Source: Gnetum montanum
Taxonomy: Eukaryota; Streptophyta; Gnetopsida; Gnetales; Gnetaceae
Direction: 5' to 3'
NCBI GenBank assembly: GCA_015680685.1
Contig: MNCI01001941.1
Location: forward strand, 799,318-863,317
Length of the DNA: 64,000 bases
Numbering within the stretch: position 1 is the stretch's first letter; each line of letters begins with the position of its first letter. Shown in pieces: positions 23,723-35,120 of the stretch. The notes beneath the pieces are model-generated. The model saw only the letters and a program-made list of their open reading frames with translations, did no database searches and was not told where the DNA came from. The position numbers and the translations under genes are program-made.

Positions 23723-23739
23723 ACTTCAATCTTGCATAT

Positions 23740-25865
23740 CAACCATAAGCACATTAATTTGCACCTAGGTAAAAATAAGTAAATCATCCTAAAATGATAT
23801 AAAATGCTTTGGTAACCATGTAAACATATGCGATTCTAATGACAAATAAAAATGAAAACAAGGTCAACCAAGGCCATAATAGATAAATAATGACTAATGG
23901 GATTAAATAAAGGCTACATAAGGTTCATCAAGGGCCATGATAGAGAAAATAAGGTGAACATGATAAAATAGAAAGTTGCATGAAGGTTGTATAAAGTCAA
24001 TTGATGATAAAGAAGGTCAACAATGAAAAACAAGGCTAAAAACAAGGTTGAATTTATGAGAATGTAATACATATGGTAAAAATTCGTTGATAGTAGTCAA
24101 ACAAGGTTAGATTTTGCCAGTTTTAGGCCTTAGCGGGCCATGGTATGGGGCTACAAGATTGCTCGAGGAGTTTGGACACATAATGAGGCTATTCTAGAGT
24201 TGTTTTGAAGGAAAAGAACGACACTTTTGTTTGGACTACATCGAGCCCTATTGGGGACTATGGTGGTCTAGTGTAGTCTTGCCTTCTTCCAACATACTTA
24301 ACTTTTATGGGCACTTTATAAGGCTTGGTATGGTTAATTTTGAGCTTCTAGTGGTCTAAAAAACTAGCATAGGGGATAGGTATTAAATATTAATAAGCAT
24401 GGACATCATTTTAGCTTCACAAATAGTTGAAAATCTTAGTTTTAGAGGTGACTATGCTAAGCTATTAGGCCACAGCATAGTCTAAAGGAGTGATTGATTT
24501 TGGACAATTTCCATGATTGATATAGACTAAAATTCACATCTAGGGATCATGGGAACAAGGTTTTGTTCATTTTGAATCAATTTTGGACCATTTTGAGTTA
24601 CTTACTATCAGTTTTCGTTGCCACATTTTCCCTCTCAAGTGGGACTACGTTGGCCCAACATAGTCCCTAGTTTCCTCATCATAGTTAGGAGTTGAAAATG
24701 AATTTTGGTTAATTTCAGGGCTAGATCGATCATCCTAATGGGCTTTTGGGATCACTAGTGTCATCAACTAGAGTTTTGATGCAAAAATTTCTAGTCTTCA
24801 TGCCTATTTAGGCCTTGGATGGTTAGATACCATGGGACTATATTGAGCATGCAATTCCAAATGTAGTTAAGGATTCTAGATGAGAAAAGGCTAAACGAGA
24901 ATTGATCTTGGATTTTTTTCCAAGATTCTATGGTTTACACATGTTCCAACAGAGTTTTGGATCTTTCCAAGAGTCAATTTAGGTAATCCTAAAGCTATTT
25001 TGGTCATTCCCAAGTGGACTACACTATGCTTGGACAAAGACTACATTGGCCTAGCAGAGTCAAAATCTTTCCTTTAATGTAGTGACATTGAAAAAGCTAA
25101 ACAACTAAGTTTCATGGCTAAATTAAACTTCAAGGATTCCTAGGACTACTAAAAGTTGATTTTTAATAATTTTGGACAATTTTATGGAGACTACATTGGA
25201 CTTGGAGGCAGACTACACTAGCCTAGCATAGTCCTAGAATTCCTTAGCATAGTCATGGCTTCCATGATCAAACATGATTAGAAAAAGTTCATTTCATGGT
25301 GAGACAAGCTTTGGTGATGCTTTAGAGTTCATCAGAAGTGAATTTTGTGTCTTTCTAACAACTTGGTGTGGACTACGTTGGGCTATGTGATTTTCTTGAA
25401 ATCTTGACTATTCTTTCCTTCCCATCATTTGAAGCTCTAAAATTTTCAAAAATCATATTTTCTAAACTCCATTAAAATCTTTGTACTAATTCAAGCTTGG
25501 CTTCTTTATAAAAGGTCACACAACCATCCATGTTGTGATTCTTTCAATATGCTAATATATATGGTTCAAAAGAAGAACTTCTATAAGAATTGTTTTTCTT
25601 ATAAATACCTTTGTATCCCATATTTTCCAAATCTAGTTGGAATTCATATATAAATTCTCATGGTAAGACTTCTTGTAGGCATAAAACATTAGCATCCAAA
25701 TCTTGTAACTTTCCTAAAATGCATGGGTATTGATATTCATGCCAATTCAAGGCAAATGATGTACATAGTGGATGTTGCTTCTTACTTAGTAAGGATCTTG
25801 CAAGCACATTATATTTTGTAACTTCCATTCTCATTCTTGGATTTTTCTTTAATCATTTCTATTTA
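23740..25865. repeat. LTR-like DNA with a ~190-bp repeat carrying palindromes
   Basis: No gene is visible. At 24255, 24449 (longer loop), 24642, 25038, 25210 and 25371 (half) there are copies of a palindrome whose arms read like GGACTACGTTGG and CCAACATAGTCC. Spacing is close to 190 bp or a multiple of it. The same family occurs at 46649-48069, beside a chromovirus-like primer site. This may be the partner LTR of that element, interrupted by the nest at 25871-43237, or an independent insertion. Confidence 0.55.
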
Positions 25866-25870
25866 CTAGT
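25866..25870. repeat. Target-site duplication CTAGT, left
   Basis: CTAGT immediately before the LTR start TGTTGATGTC. The same five bases follow the other LTR at 43233-43237. Confidence 0.85.
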
Positions 25871-26269
25871 TGTTGATGTCAAGATCTCCCATGTTAGGCA
25901 TGGAGCCATGATCAACAAGTCTAATCCCCTGGCACCAAGCACAAAGAAAGTTAATTTGTACAAGCATGTCTAAGGGCCTAATTCATAATGATGAGCTTGT
26001 GGCAATAGTTACATTGCCATACCATGATGGCATGGACATAACGGTTCAGGTGGTGTAGAATGTGGGTTATGTAATGACCATAGAGGTGGCATAACTAATA
26101 GTGGTGGTGAACATGGTGCAAGTTATGTTTAGGTGATGCCTAGATGTATGTGTGGTGGTGGTGTAACTGATGATGCATCACTCTCAAGCATTACAGAAGT
26201 TGCATAAGAAATTAGGTGGTGGATGTAACTAATGCAGGACATAGACATTTAAGCACCCAAACAAGTGGC

Positions 26270-26277
26270 TATAAAAG
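26270..26277 (+). promoter_or_regulatory. TATA box in the left LTR
   Basis: TATAAAAG, conserved in the other LTR at 28431-28438 in the same context (ATTTAAGCACCCAAA upstream, GAGTAGA downstream). It would place the LTR transcription start roughly 30 bp further on, giving U3 of about 430 bp and a very long R-U5. Confidence 0.65.
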
Positions 26278-27275
26278 TAGAGGAGTAGACGTTATGGGGA
26301 TAGAAAGGGTGGCTTCATTTCTCTCTAGTGCAATGACATGGTTCCATATGGTAGGCAGCACCTACAGCCTCCCCTCTTTTTCTTGCAATAGTAGGGCATA
26401 CTATAGATGGTTGCAAGCAAGGGACTCTTAGCACTAGTGGGGGTTGAGCAATAGGTGGTGGGTGAATCATCTATCGAGGACTCCCCTATCTACAGGAAAC
26501 TAATAGACAATGATTTCTCTTTCTTTGGCATTTTTCATTGACTAGCCTCTCCCCTCTCTAGCAAGGAACATGATAGTGATGATCATGATAGTAATGGCAG
26601 CACATGGCAATTATAGCCGATGACAGCAAGCAACCTTCCTATGTAATGCATGACAGGTGGTGAGCTTCAAAGGCAACAATGGAAGATGCAAAAGTGTATG
26701 CAAAAACATGTTAGTAATAGTAGGGCATGTGGTAGGCTATGGTAGGCCTCCGATTTCTAGAGTAGTAGCCAAGAAACCTACGATGATGGCAGTACTCATA
26801 GCAACTATAGAAACAACAATTGGTGGCCTCTCTTCTAGCTATGGGTGATGATGGCGGTGGTAGTGTCAGCCATGCATTAGAAGTAATGGGTCACGTGAGG
26901 TTCTATTTTTCTCTCTAATGGTAGAGGTAATGCACATGTGTAGAAGACTAGGTGTATGGCATGTCGGTCCCTAAGTACAAGTGCATGTTATTCACTATGG
27001 TAGGCGGTCTCTCTCAATGATGGTGAAACTGTAGTAGGTAGTCTTCTTGGATTTTTTGCCATCAACTAAAAGTGGGATGAGAAAAATGGCATCTATGATA
27101 GGCACATCTATGGTAGACAGTAGCAAACAGTGGTAGGTGTACACTCTAAGTGGTAATGCAACGGTCTAGTATCTCCTCTCTCTAACAATGAATGTGGTAG
27201 ATAGAATGGTATGCCTGCTAAGAAATAAAGGCTCTAAATGATGTGTTTGCAGCATGTGGAGTGGACAATAGTGAC

Positions 27276-27312
27276 ATATATATATATATCTCTCTCTCTC
27301 TCTCCCTCTCCT
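27276..27312. repeat. (TA)n(TC)n microsatellite in the left LTR
   Basis: A run of TA dinucleotides passes into TC dinucleotides. The other LTR has only a short CATCTATCTCTCTC at the matching place (about 42888), so the run expanded or shrank after insertion. Confidence 0.8.
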
Positions 27313-27616
27313 AGTGGCTACGAGTAGTGTTGGCTATGGCAGCATCCACGATGATGAGATAGCATGAACTGGCAGCAATAGTAGGGACCAAGGTAGTTAC
27401 CTACTATATTTGCATGAATACTTGAAGTTCAAGATAGTTATCCTATTCAAATTCCCTAATTTTTTAGTTTAATTACCTTTTTTTAACATCACATGGCCCT
27501 CTCTAGTTGACATTATTCCTGGGTTTCTATACCCATATGGCAGGCATCCTAGACAATAGTCTCCTCAAACAAGTTTTTTTCTCGATGTTGGTATGTCCAA
27601 AATTTACACCTCAACA

Positions 27617-27994
27617 CCTTTTGGGTGTTAGAAGGAGGGCTTGACTCATTTTCTAATCCTATTTCAAAATTTATTTTTTTCACTAAAATCTCTATTTTTA
27701 GTCCTTGTTTTGGGAAAATCTTTTACTTTATTTTCTAATAATTTTTTAGCCCTTTTATATTCTAATCCCAAAATTTTGTTTCCTAAAATTTTCATTACCC
27801 AAGTCTCATCACCCATCTCTAATCCTATTTCAAATTTCTAAACCTCTATTTTCCCAATTCCATTTTTAGATTTGTTTTTTGATGGTCCTTAATTAAGTCC
27901 TAACTTTTTCCTCTATCTTCTGCATCTCATTTTAAGCTTTCTATGATTATGCTGTTCCTTGCACTTGGATGAAATTTCTAGTTTGGGGGCTAAG
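27617..27994 (+). other. 378-bp interior of the short-interior element, with primer site and polypurine tract
   Basis: Position 27622-27640 reads TGGGTGTTAGAAGGAGGGC, in the place and style of the Tat primer site at 40425-40441 (TGGTGCTAGAAGAAGGG). The last bases, GGGGGCTAAG at 27985-27994, form a purine-rich tract before the right LTR. In between is pyrimidine-rich sequence with repeated CTAATCCTATTTCAAA words (27653 and 27820). The 66-codon frame at 27641-27841 is a product of this composition. Confidence 0.75.
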
Positions 27995-28824
27995 TGTTAA
28001 TGCCAACATTGTCCATGCTAGGCATGGGGCCATGATCAATAAGTCTAATTTCCTGGCATCGAGCACAAAGAAATTTAATTTGTATAAGCACATCTTGGGG
28101 CCTGATTCATAATGAGAAGCTTGTGGTAGTGGTTACATTCCCATATCATGATGGCATGGATCTAATGGCCTAAGTGATGTAGAATGTGCGTTACATAATG
28201 ACTATAGAGGTGGTGTAACTGATGGTGGTGGTGCTAGAAGCTACGTTGGTGGTAACCGACGGTGGTGGAGAACATGGTGGAAGTTATGCTTGGGTGGTCC
28301 CTAGAGTTACGTGTGGTGATGACGTAACTGATGATCTGGTGGTCTTGGGCATTACAGAAGTTGTGTAATGGCCCAAGTGATGGGTGTAATCAAAGCAAGA
28401 CATGGGCATTTAAGCACCCAAATGGGCATCTATAAAAGCAAAGGAGTAGATATTGTGGGGATAGAAAGGATGGCCTTCTTTCTCTTTGGTGCAATGACAT
28501 GATGCTAGATGGCGGGAAACACCTACAGCCCCCTCTCTCTCTTACAACAGTAGGGTGTGCTACAAACGATTATGGGGGAAAGCATGGGACTCTTAACATC
28601 AGTGGGGGGATGATAAATAGATTGTAGGTGTATTATTTATCTAGGACTCCCCACTTTAAAGAAAACCAGTAGATAGTAGTTTCTCTTTCCTTGGCATATC
28701 ATCATCAGCCAGCCTCTCCCCTCTTTGGCAAGGCATGTGATGGTGGGGATCACAACAACAATGATGGCACATTGCAAATACAACCAACAATACTAGGTGA
28801 CCTTCCTATGTGGCATGTGATAGG
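27995..28824 (+). repeat. Right LTR of the short-interior element, first part
   Basis: Starts TGTTAATGCCAACATTG and follows the left LTR up to GTGATAGG, where the nested Tat-type element begins. It includes the TATA box TATAAAAG at 28431-28438. The rest of this LTR is at 42261-43232. Confidence 0.9.
28820..28824. repeat. Target-site duplication ATAGG, left
   Basis: ATAGG directly before TGTAATGACT. The partner is at 42256-42260, directly after GGTGTTTCA. Removing one copy and the element rejoins the split LTR in register with 25871-27616. Confidence 0.9.
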
Positions 28825-30621
28825 TGTAATGACTAAAAATGTTGATGGCTAGAACACCAATGTCCATAGGTGTACAACCTAACCTTGAATCTATGTAAGG
28901 GCCTACTATAGGTGGAGACAAGGTGCCCTAAATGGTCAAGCCCATCAAACAAGGACTTACCAAATGCAATGAGGTTGCAATATGGTTAGCTACGATGCTA
29001 ATATGAGATGGTGCTAAGGGATGTAGGCAATGTTTATAGTACTTACAATGTTTGTGGTGTTAGTGGAGTCGAGCATAGTTATGGATGCTTGAGGGGGCAA
29101 GCATAGTCAAGGGTTTCAACAAGGTAGATGATGTCAATGCATAAGGACCACTACCTAATCATAGTTCAAGTATATCTATGCAATAAAAATGGTAGAAAAT
29201 GCAAATAAAGTATGAAAAATACAAAGAAATGAAGAGAATGAAGTAGAGTGCCATCCCAAATGGGGCTGAGCATAATTAACACCAAGAGGAGGTTAGAGGA
29301 TATGTGGTATATAGCAAGAACATGTGGATAGCATAGTCACAATCCTTGGGGTGTCTGGCCATGAAGACTGGTGTCCTATCGAGGTGTTTATGTCTACTAG
29401 GTTGACCACTATGGTATACCACTAGGCATGGTGTTCTACTAGACTACGAGGGTTTCTACAGTGATCTACAACTTCACCTTCTTTTTGATTCGCTAATATG
29501 CCCTCAATCATATATGAGATCCAACTGTTACTACATTGAAGACGTAGGTATTTATATGGTTATAGTTATTGGGAAATGTGGGATGGATAACATGTGGTTG
29601 ATGGGTTGGTTCGAACTATGCTAAGCGTAGTTACTGTTCATGTGGTGTACTGATGGGGCTAATAGTGTTGTGCTTTGTTGTGCTCCAGTGGACTCTATAG
29701 GACTATGAGAATATGAATACACTACCAACTACATGTGTGTGCATCGAGAGGACCATGAGGTACCTAAAAATGAAACTCAAAGACTAAGCTCTCCAAGCTC
29801 ATACATGGGGTCAAGCATAGTTACAATTTTGAGGAAAATGGGATATAAAAAAAAAGTATCTTCCAACTAAAATTTCCAAAGGTGAGTTGACTACATTCTA
29901 AGTGTCATTTCTATGCTATGGAGACCATTGGAGATTGTCGTTACAATCTACACTCTTTTAAAAAGTAACTACAATCTAGGCTGGGGGAGAGCATAGTCTC
30001 ATTGCTAGTGAAATCTAAGGAAAATGGATTTTTTGTAGACTAAAATCTCCACAAGAGGTTGACCATGCTCTCAACTAGGGTCAAATGTAGTCTTGACACT
30101 TACCAAGATTTGCAGAAATTAGCCTTCTACTAACTATGCTCTCCATGAGAGGCTAACTACACTCTCAACTAGGGTCAAGTGTAGTGTCGACACTTACTAA
30201 AATTTGGAGAAACTAGCCTTATGCTAACTATGCTCTCCACAAGAGGCTGACTACACTCTCAACCTAGGTTGACACTTACTAAAATTTGCAAAAACTAGCC
30301 TTTTTCTTACTACACTCTCCATGAAAGGCTAACTATGCTCTCAACTAGGGTCGAGCATAGTCTCAACACTTGGCAAAATTTGTGAAAATTGGCCTTTTGC
30401 TAACTATGGTCTCCATGACTATGCTATCTACACTCTAGAATGGTGTACTTGGGGTAGAGCATAGTCTCAACACTTAGGTAAAATTTTAATATTTTTCCCT
30501 CCAACTAACTATACTCTAGGAGACTACGCTCTCTACACTCTGCAAATAGGTTGAGTGTAGTTTTTACTTTTTGCCAAAATTTGTAGCTGAAACATCGTAG
30601 TCCTGATGTGGTGGTGTTTCA
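28825..30621 (-). repeat. 3' LTR of the Tat-derived element
   Basis: Plus-strand ends TGTAATGACT and GGTGGTGTTTCA. It matches 40448-42255 throughout: GGCTAGAACACCAATGTCC, AAGGGCCTACTA, GGGGTTGAG/GGGGCTGAG, ACTACATGTGTGTGCA, and the 94-bp repeats. A minus-strand TATAAATA lies at 29549-29556, conserved at 41172-41179, a plausible LTR promoter. 28830-30046 holds nothing else I recognise. Confidence 0.9.
30047..30440. repeat. 94-bp tandem repeat within the LTR
   Basis: CTCC of the word GCTCTCCA(C/T) recurs at 30047, 30141, 30235, 30317 and 30411 (spacing 94, 94, 82, 94). Each unit contains an inverted pair around CTCAACTAGGGTC, for example ACTACACT at 30156-30163 with AGTGTAGT at 30178-30185. 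Another is ACTATGCTC at 30332-30340 with GAGCATAGT at 30353-30361. The array is also in the other LTR (about 41690-42050). Confidence 0.85.
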
Positions 30622-30634
30622 TTGGCCCCTCTTT
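30622..30634 (-). promoter_or_regulatory. Polypurine tract of the Tat-derived element
   Basis: The minus strand reads AAAGAGGGGCCAA next to the 3' LTR, identical to the tract at 19205-19217. Confidence 0.8.
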
Positions 30635-31299
30635 CTAGATGTCTAGAGGAGTGGCCCAAGAAACATCAACAATGAATAGCAAAACATCATAGTAGAATTG
30701 GCACCAACATCACTCTTCAAAACCTAATCGAATGTCACTACACTATGTCCAAGAGTGTTGTGGATAGTGGTATGCTAGATAGTAGGTGAGAAGTGGAAGT
30801 AAAAGGTGTAGGTGATGTAATAGGGATAAAAGAAAAGATGAGGTGCAAGCGAGATGTTATAAAATGAGGACATCATGGCTAATGGTGACCATGGCATCAA
30901 AGTGGCTTGCCCTTGAAAATGTTGATCTCTCATCAGAGTACTTGTGAGCGAGCCAAGGTGTAGATTAAGGCTAAGCTAGTTACAAAATTCCTTTGTTGCT
31001 AGGTTGCTTGGGGATGTGCTTTTTCCCTTTGCCTCCTTTTTTTTATTGTGGAGTAAACCTTATTTAGGCTCTGCACATTACTAAATCATGGTGAACTACT
31101 AGTTTATAGTCTTAACAAACATTTTCTGCCAGTTTAACATTGGACCCAAGGATGAGCTATGCTAGTTTATAGTTATAGTAGATCTCTATGCTAATTTAAT
31201 GTTGTAGCGGATGAGCTATGCTAGTTTAACATCGTAGTAGACAAATGCTTACCTTGCTTCATTGATGTATGATGCTGCATGCTAGATATAGTACAGCTT
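30635..31299. other. 3' untranslated region of the Tat-derived element
   Basis: No gene is seen. 31150-31240 contains two or three diverged copies of GATGAGCTATGCTAGTTTA(A/T), a small version of the 3' tandem repeats found in the other Tat element. 30640-30900 matches the start of the 19220 region of that element (AACATCAACAATGAATA versus ACATTAACAAAGAATAC). Confidence 0.5.
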
Positions 31300-31515
31300 C
31301 AAGTGCAAATGGCTTATTGGATTGGCAAATTCATTTCTAGCTTCATCAACAATCTTGAATGCTCCATTGTCATAGGCCTTAGTAACTAGAAAAGTCCCTT
31401 CCCAGTTGGCTAAGAATTTATCCATGGGTTCACAAATGCCCTTGAGAACTAGGTCCCCTTTCCTGATTAGGTGTTAATGCTAGTTGTGATGATGCTTTTA
31501 CCACTGCCAAAGTGT
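31300..31515 (-). pseudogene. C-terminal integrase fragment of the Tat-derived element
   Basis: The minus translation reads LIRKGDLVLKGICEPMDKF, then LANWEGTFLVTKAYDNGAFK and ISHLHLK. It is homologous to 20440-20268 (EEDLVLKIIREHVDKF, EGPFFITKAY). Similarity fades upstream near 31515, at the boundary with the antisense gene region. It shows that the progenitor had a normal Tat pol. The catalytic core is absent. Confidence 0.8.
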
Positions 31516-31689
31516 GTTGTACCCCTAGTGAGTGCTAGGTGCGTTAAATGAACTAATTAACATTCTACACCTACGGGGCTTGTTGGGTGTATTATCAAAT
31601 TGCTAAGTTATGTTAGTATTTTATTGTAATTATATTAAAATTTGCATCTATGCATATATAATAACACTTAGCCTATTTTTTAATGACTA

Positions 31690-34600
31690 TAGGGTGCTAT
31701 TGAAACCCATTCTCATTGTAGTTGAGCTCATGAGCATCCTGTGTTGCATGAGCAAACCCATGCCCAACACGCTAGCACAAAACATGTAGGTGGAAAATTA
31801 GGCAATGTGGTTTCATCCAAGAGCCTAGGAGTTCTTAGAGTACCTATTACAATAGTTCAGTGTGATCATGTGATCACATTTGGCAATTGAGGCTACTAGT
31901 GCTATCACTAACATGCTACTACCCAGGGCTAACCAGAACATTCTAAAGTTTGTCTCAAATGAGCTTTCTAGAAACATTGATGGGGCAAGAGGCTTAAGTA
32001 GAGTTACCATGAGTGCTCATTAGCTATTGAGACTGTGGCACATGATGGGGATTACTTGTTATAACAAGAGCAATGCTACTTTTATCACACAACAGTTGCA
32101 CACTCTATTCCAAAACCCACATAGAACTATCTACTACGTTAGAGAATAAGTGTGTCTATGGCTCTTGCAGTATTTTATGCTACTTGGTTATGTTAAATTG
32201 CTAATTATTATATGGTTGATGCTAGGTTCAGAGTTGATGAAGGTGACCTACATGATAATTTAGATGCTCTAGTATTAACTTGAACTACCTTAGAGATATT
32301 CTCATCTAGCACAAATGTTCAAGAAACCATGATTAAGTAGTTTAGGCACGATCTTAAGGCCTACATCACTTGTTACTTGAAGGAGTACAAGCAATGTAGG
32401 ACCTAATTTTGGTTAGATGAGGAATGGACCACTAGTTAGATTAACACCAAGGACATGTCTTCAACACCACCCCCATCTCATACTGCGTTCATGCCACATG
32501 TGTATCTACATTTTTCATTCACGTACTTGTGTATATGCCCTATGTTATTTTTCTTTGTGTTGCAATGATGGTTGCCTTAGTTGAGATGATGGTGGTTACC
32601 ACAAGTTGCATAGAGATCACCCTCATCATGAAATATGGGGATGTGAAGGATGCACAACACTAGCTATGTCACAAAGCACTAGATGTGTTGATGGCTTGAC
32701 TCATGCATGCTAGGTTAATGAACCTATTCTTGGCCCTTAGCCTAAGTATCCCAATTTTCAAAATGGTTACCATCATTAACTCCTATAGCAGTGACATCAA
32801 GCAATTCATCACTTGGGTGCACGACATGACATTAGTGCTAGACCTTAGCAAGGCCTTCTTCGGTGAGTTCTTTGGCATCCCTATTGATAGCCTAACAACT
32901 GTCGATAAGGCCAATAGGAAGGTGGACTATAGAGAGGAGATCAAGGACTAGTTGGAAGCCACTTGATCTTACAAAGGCATATCAATCAAAGATGTGTAGC
33001 TGCTTGAGGTGTAGGAGCTCTACCCTTTGTTCCATGCTTGTGCATTTCCAAAGTTGCTTTCCCAAGGTAAGATCCTAGGGATCAAGTAGGAATGGGTGAT
33101 GAAAGAGTTTCTACTAGAGGGTATGAGGTTCAACTAAGACAAGTACATAGCCACTAGTCTACATGCAGAGATTTCTAGGCTATGATTCAACCTCTAGGCA
33201 AGTTCCCACGTGCACTTCATGTTCTTTCCAAGATACATACGAAGGTTTGCAGAGCTTTTGGTCATGTGGGATGATGGACTATGGGTGATATAAGATCATG
33301 AGCAGCTATCCAATCCATGGGTCAAACACATGTTTTCAACCACATGCACATAGGATTTCCTAGAGGGAATTAATGAGTTGTTGTCAATAACAACCAAGGT
33401 TCCTGTGGGGCACTCGTACTATTCAAGCAATAGTACAAGTGAGGGTCCTTCAATTAGCATGCAATACTACATGAGGTAGATCAATACATAGTAGATACAT
33501 GGAGCCATCTAAGGCCAGGTTCAAGAGGTCACATCCTCAAGAGGAAGCTACCCCTAAGATTAAGAAACCAAGTAGCAAAACGATCTGCATTAAGCTACAA
33601 AGCTTGCATTTGAATGTTGCAGGTTAGTATACGTAGATTCTTAGATGCCTTAGTTGCATTTACGTATATATTATTTTTTATTTTTTCTAATGTTATAATG
33701 TTAATTATCTAATTATGTGCTATACATGTATATGTGTTAATTGCAAAAAAAGAAGAGAGGGCTATAAGAGTAGCAGCTGAGGTTGCATCAAAGGAAGTGC
33801 CTCCTCAAGCTGAGGAGGAAGTAGCTCATGGAGATGAGCTTCATGAGGTGGTATAGGTCCTCCAAAAATTGGAAGAAGAGGGCTTGATCCAACCCAATGG
33901 GGGTGATTTTCACACTTTTTCTGATGCTATGTAACTAGGTAAGCCCCCTACACCCACACTTGAGAGCTTACTAGGTAATATACCTTTATTGCTATCTATC
34001 ATCCCTTGTTTTCTCTGATATCTTAAGTTGTGTCAAGTCATGTCCTAATTTCATCATTGTATTATAACATTAGATATTTCCATAGTGGTCCTACATCTAC
34101 CTATTGCATGGAGCCATGGGTAGAGATGTTGAATAAACTTACCTTCATAGAAGGTATTGTTAAGGACATGATGAACAACTTATGATAAGTGGACCCAAAG
34201 ATACGTATGCATGTAGTGCTATTCCATTTTATGCTATCTATCTTATTACTTAAACACTTAGTTTTTTATTGACATTGATTGATTATTGTATGCTTGTAGG
34301 TCCTAAGCTGTAATGGGATCTGACCAAGGTAACAAGGGTGGATGCTCTATGTACCCTTCCTCCTAAGGTTGATCAAGTGCCTCTTCACATGTGTGAGACA
34401 TCTAACAAGGGTTCATTTTCTTGTGAAAACTTTTTCTGGGTCTATAGGTACTCTAATTAGCACCTATAGAAACATGTGCATGAACTGTAGGAGAGGATGA
34501 CTAGCCAAGATGAGAAGATCAAGGATCTTCAATCTAAATATGACTTCATAGTAGCTAGATCATGGGGAGATGGCACCTAGGGTACCTCTAAGATTGAATA

Positions 34601-35120
34601 TGCCAAGTATTGAAGTGCTCTCAAAGGTAAGAATGAGGCCATGTAGTAGCTCTCAAAGGTATTGGAGTGCTCTCAGATGGATTTTCTTACTTAGAAGAAT
34701 TAGGATTGGAAGAATTATAGCACAATAGTTTATTAGTGGGGATAGATGTAGAAGAATCACAAGCATTAGTACAAGTGGGACCACAACACATACTTGTGCT
34801 AGTACAAAGAAGAGTCTACCAAACACCACCACCTCCACATGTTTCTTGAGGTGACCAATGGAAAGCAAACATATGACTTGTTCATGCAATGTACAATTGT
34901 AAGTGAATATTCCATCAGGAAGATTGTCACCCCTTTCAAAGAGGCATCTTCTGCCACATTTTCCATGGAGCCATCCACATAGACCACCATGGACAAAGGA
35001 AAAACCCTTGTGGGTATTAACTTTGGCTAGGAAGATTAGATTCAACTTTTCAAAGCTAAGATCCTCCATCGCTTGGAGGCCAACCTTGGAAAGTTACCTA
35101 TAGAACTCACCAATGTGGAA
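31690..35120 (+). pseudogene. Antisense intron-containing gene inside the Tat-derived element, copy 1
   Basis: Collinear with 49690-53200. Pieces shared at protein level, in order: LHTLFQNPHRTIYY; an intron at 32146-32225; FRVDEGDLHDNLDALVL. The open piece 32703-32951 follows (HARLMNLFLALSLSIPIFKM, ITWVHDMTLVLDLSKAFFGE). Next is AFPKLLSQGKIL through MRFN to SSHVHFMFFPRYIRRFAELL (about 32985-33270). A Glu/Ala-rich coiled segment (33745-33930), PWVEMLNKLTFIEGIVKDMM (34110-34190) and a Cys/Ser segment with HVHELxERMTSQDEKIKDL (34300-34600) complete it. The first donor has become AT and one acceptor near 33740 reads TTGCAA. Stops are frequent, often at W or Q positions. Family and function are unknown to me. 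Antisense extra ORFs are known in Tat elements, and this may be one of them. Confidence 0.6.

Larger units (their letters stand above)
17286..23740 (-). mobile_element. Tat-lineage Ty3/gypsy element, 5' half missing
   Basis: In minus order the region shows a PR-RT linker (23722), RT, RNase H, a second archaeal-type RNase H, integrase, a 3' untranslated region with a tandem repeat, a polypurine tract at 19217-19205 and a 3' LTR (19204-17286). The second RNase H between RNase H and integrase is diagnostic of the Tat lineage. Gag and protease are absent: at about 23740 the sequence changes to palindrome-bearing LTR DNA. The LTR inserted into the third copia LTR. The five bases before it are AGAAT, but no matching duplication was found, as expected if the other end is lost. 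Confidence 0.8.
25871..27616 (+). repeat. Left LTR of the short-interior element
   Basis: Starts TGTTGATGTCAAGATC and ends ACACCTCAACA. It matches 27995-28824 and then 42261-43232 along its length. Examples are CATTTAAGCACCCAAA, GGCTATAAAAG, CGAGGACTCCCC, AAGAAACCTACGATG and ACATCACATGGCCCTCTCTA. Short plus-strand frames inside (26216-26431, 26657-26848) are not maintained in the other copy and are not considered genes. Confidence 0.9.

Noticed and set aside
26216-26848. Plus-strand frames within the left LTR of the short-interior element
   Set aside because: The other LTR copy does not maintain them, so there is no support for a coding role.
34653-35069. 138-codon minus-strand frame opposite the antisense gene
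   Set aside because: The plus-strand reading is the one conserved with 52700-53090. The minus frame has no counterpart there.
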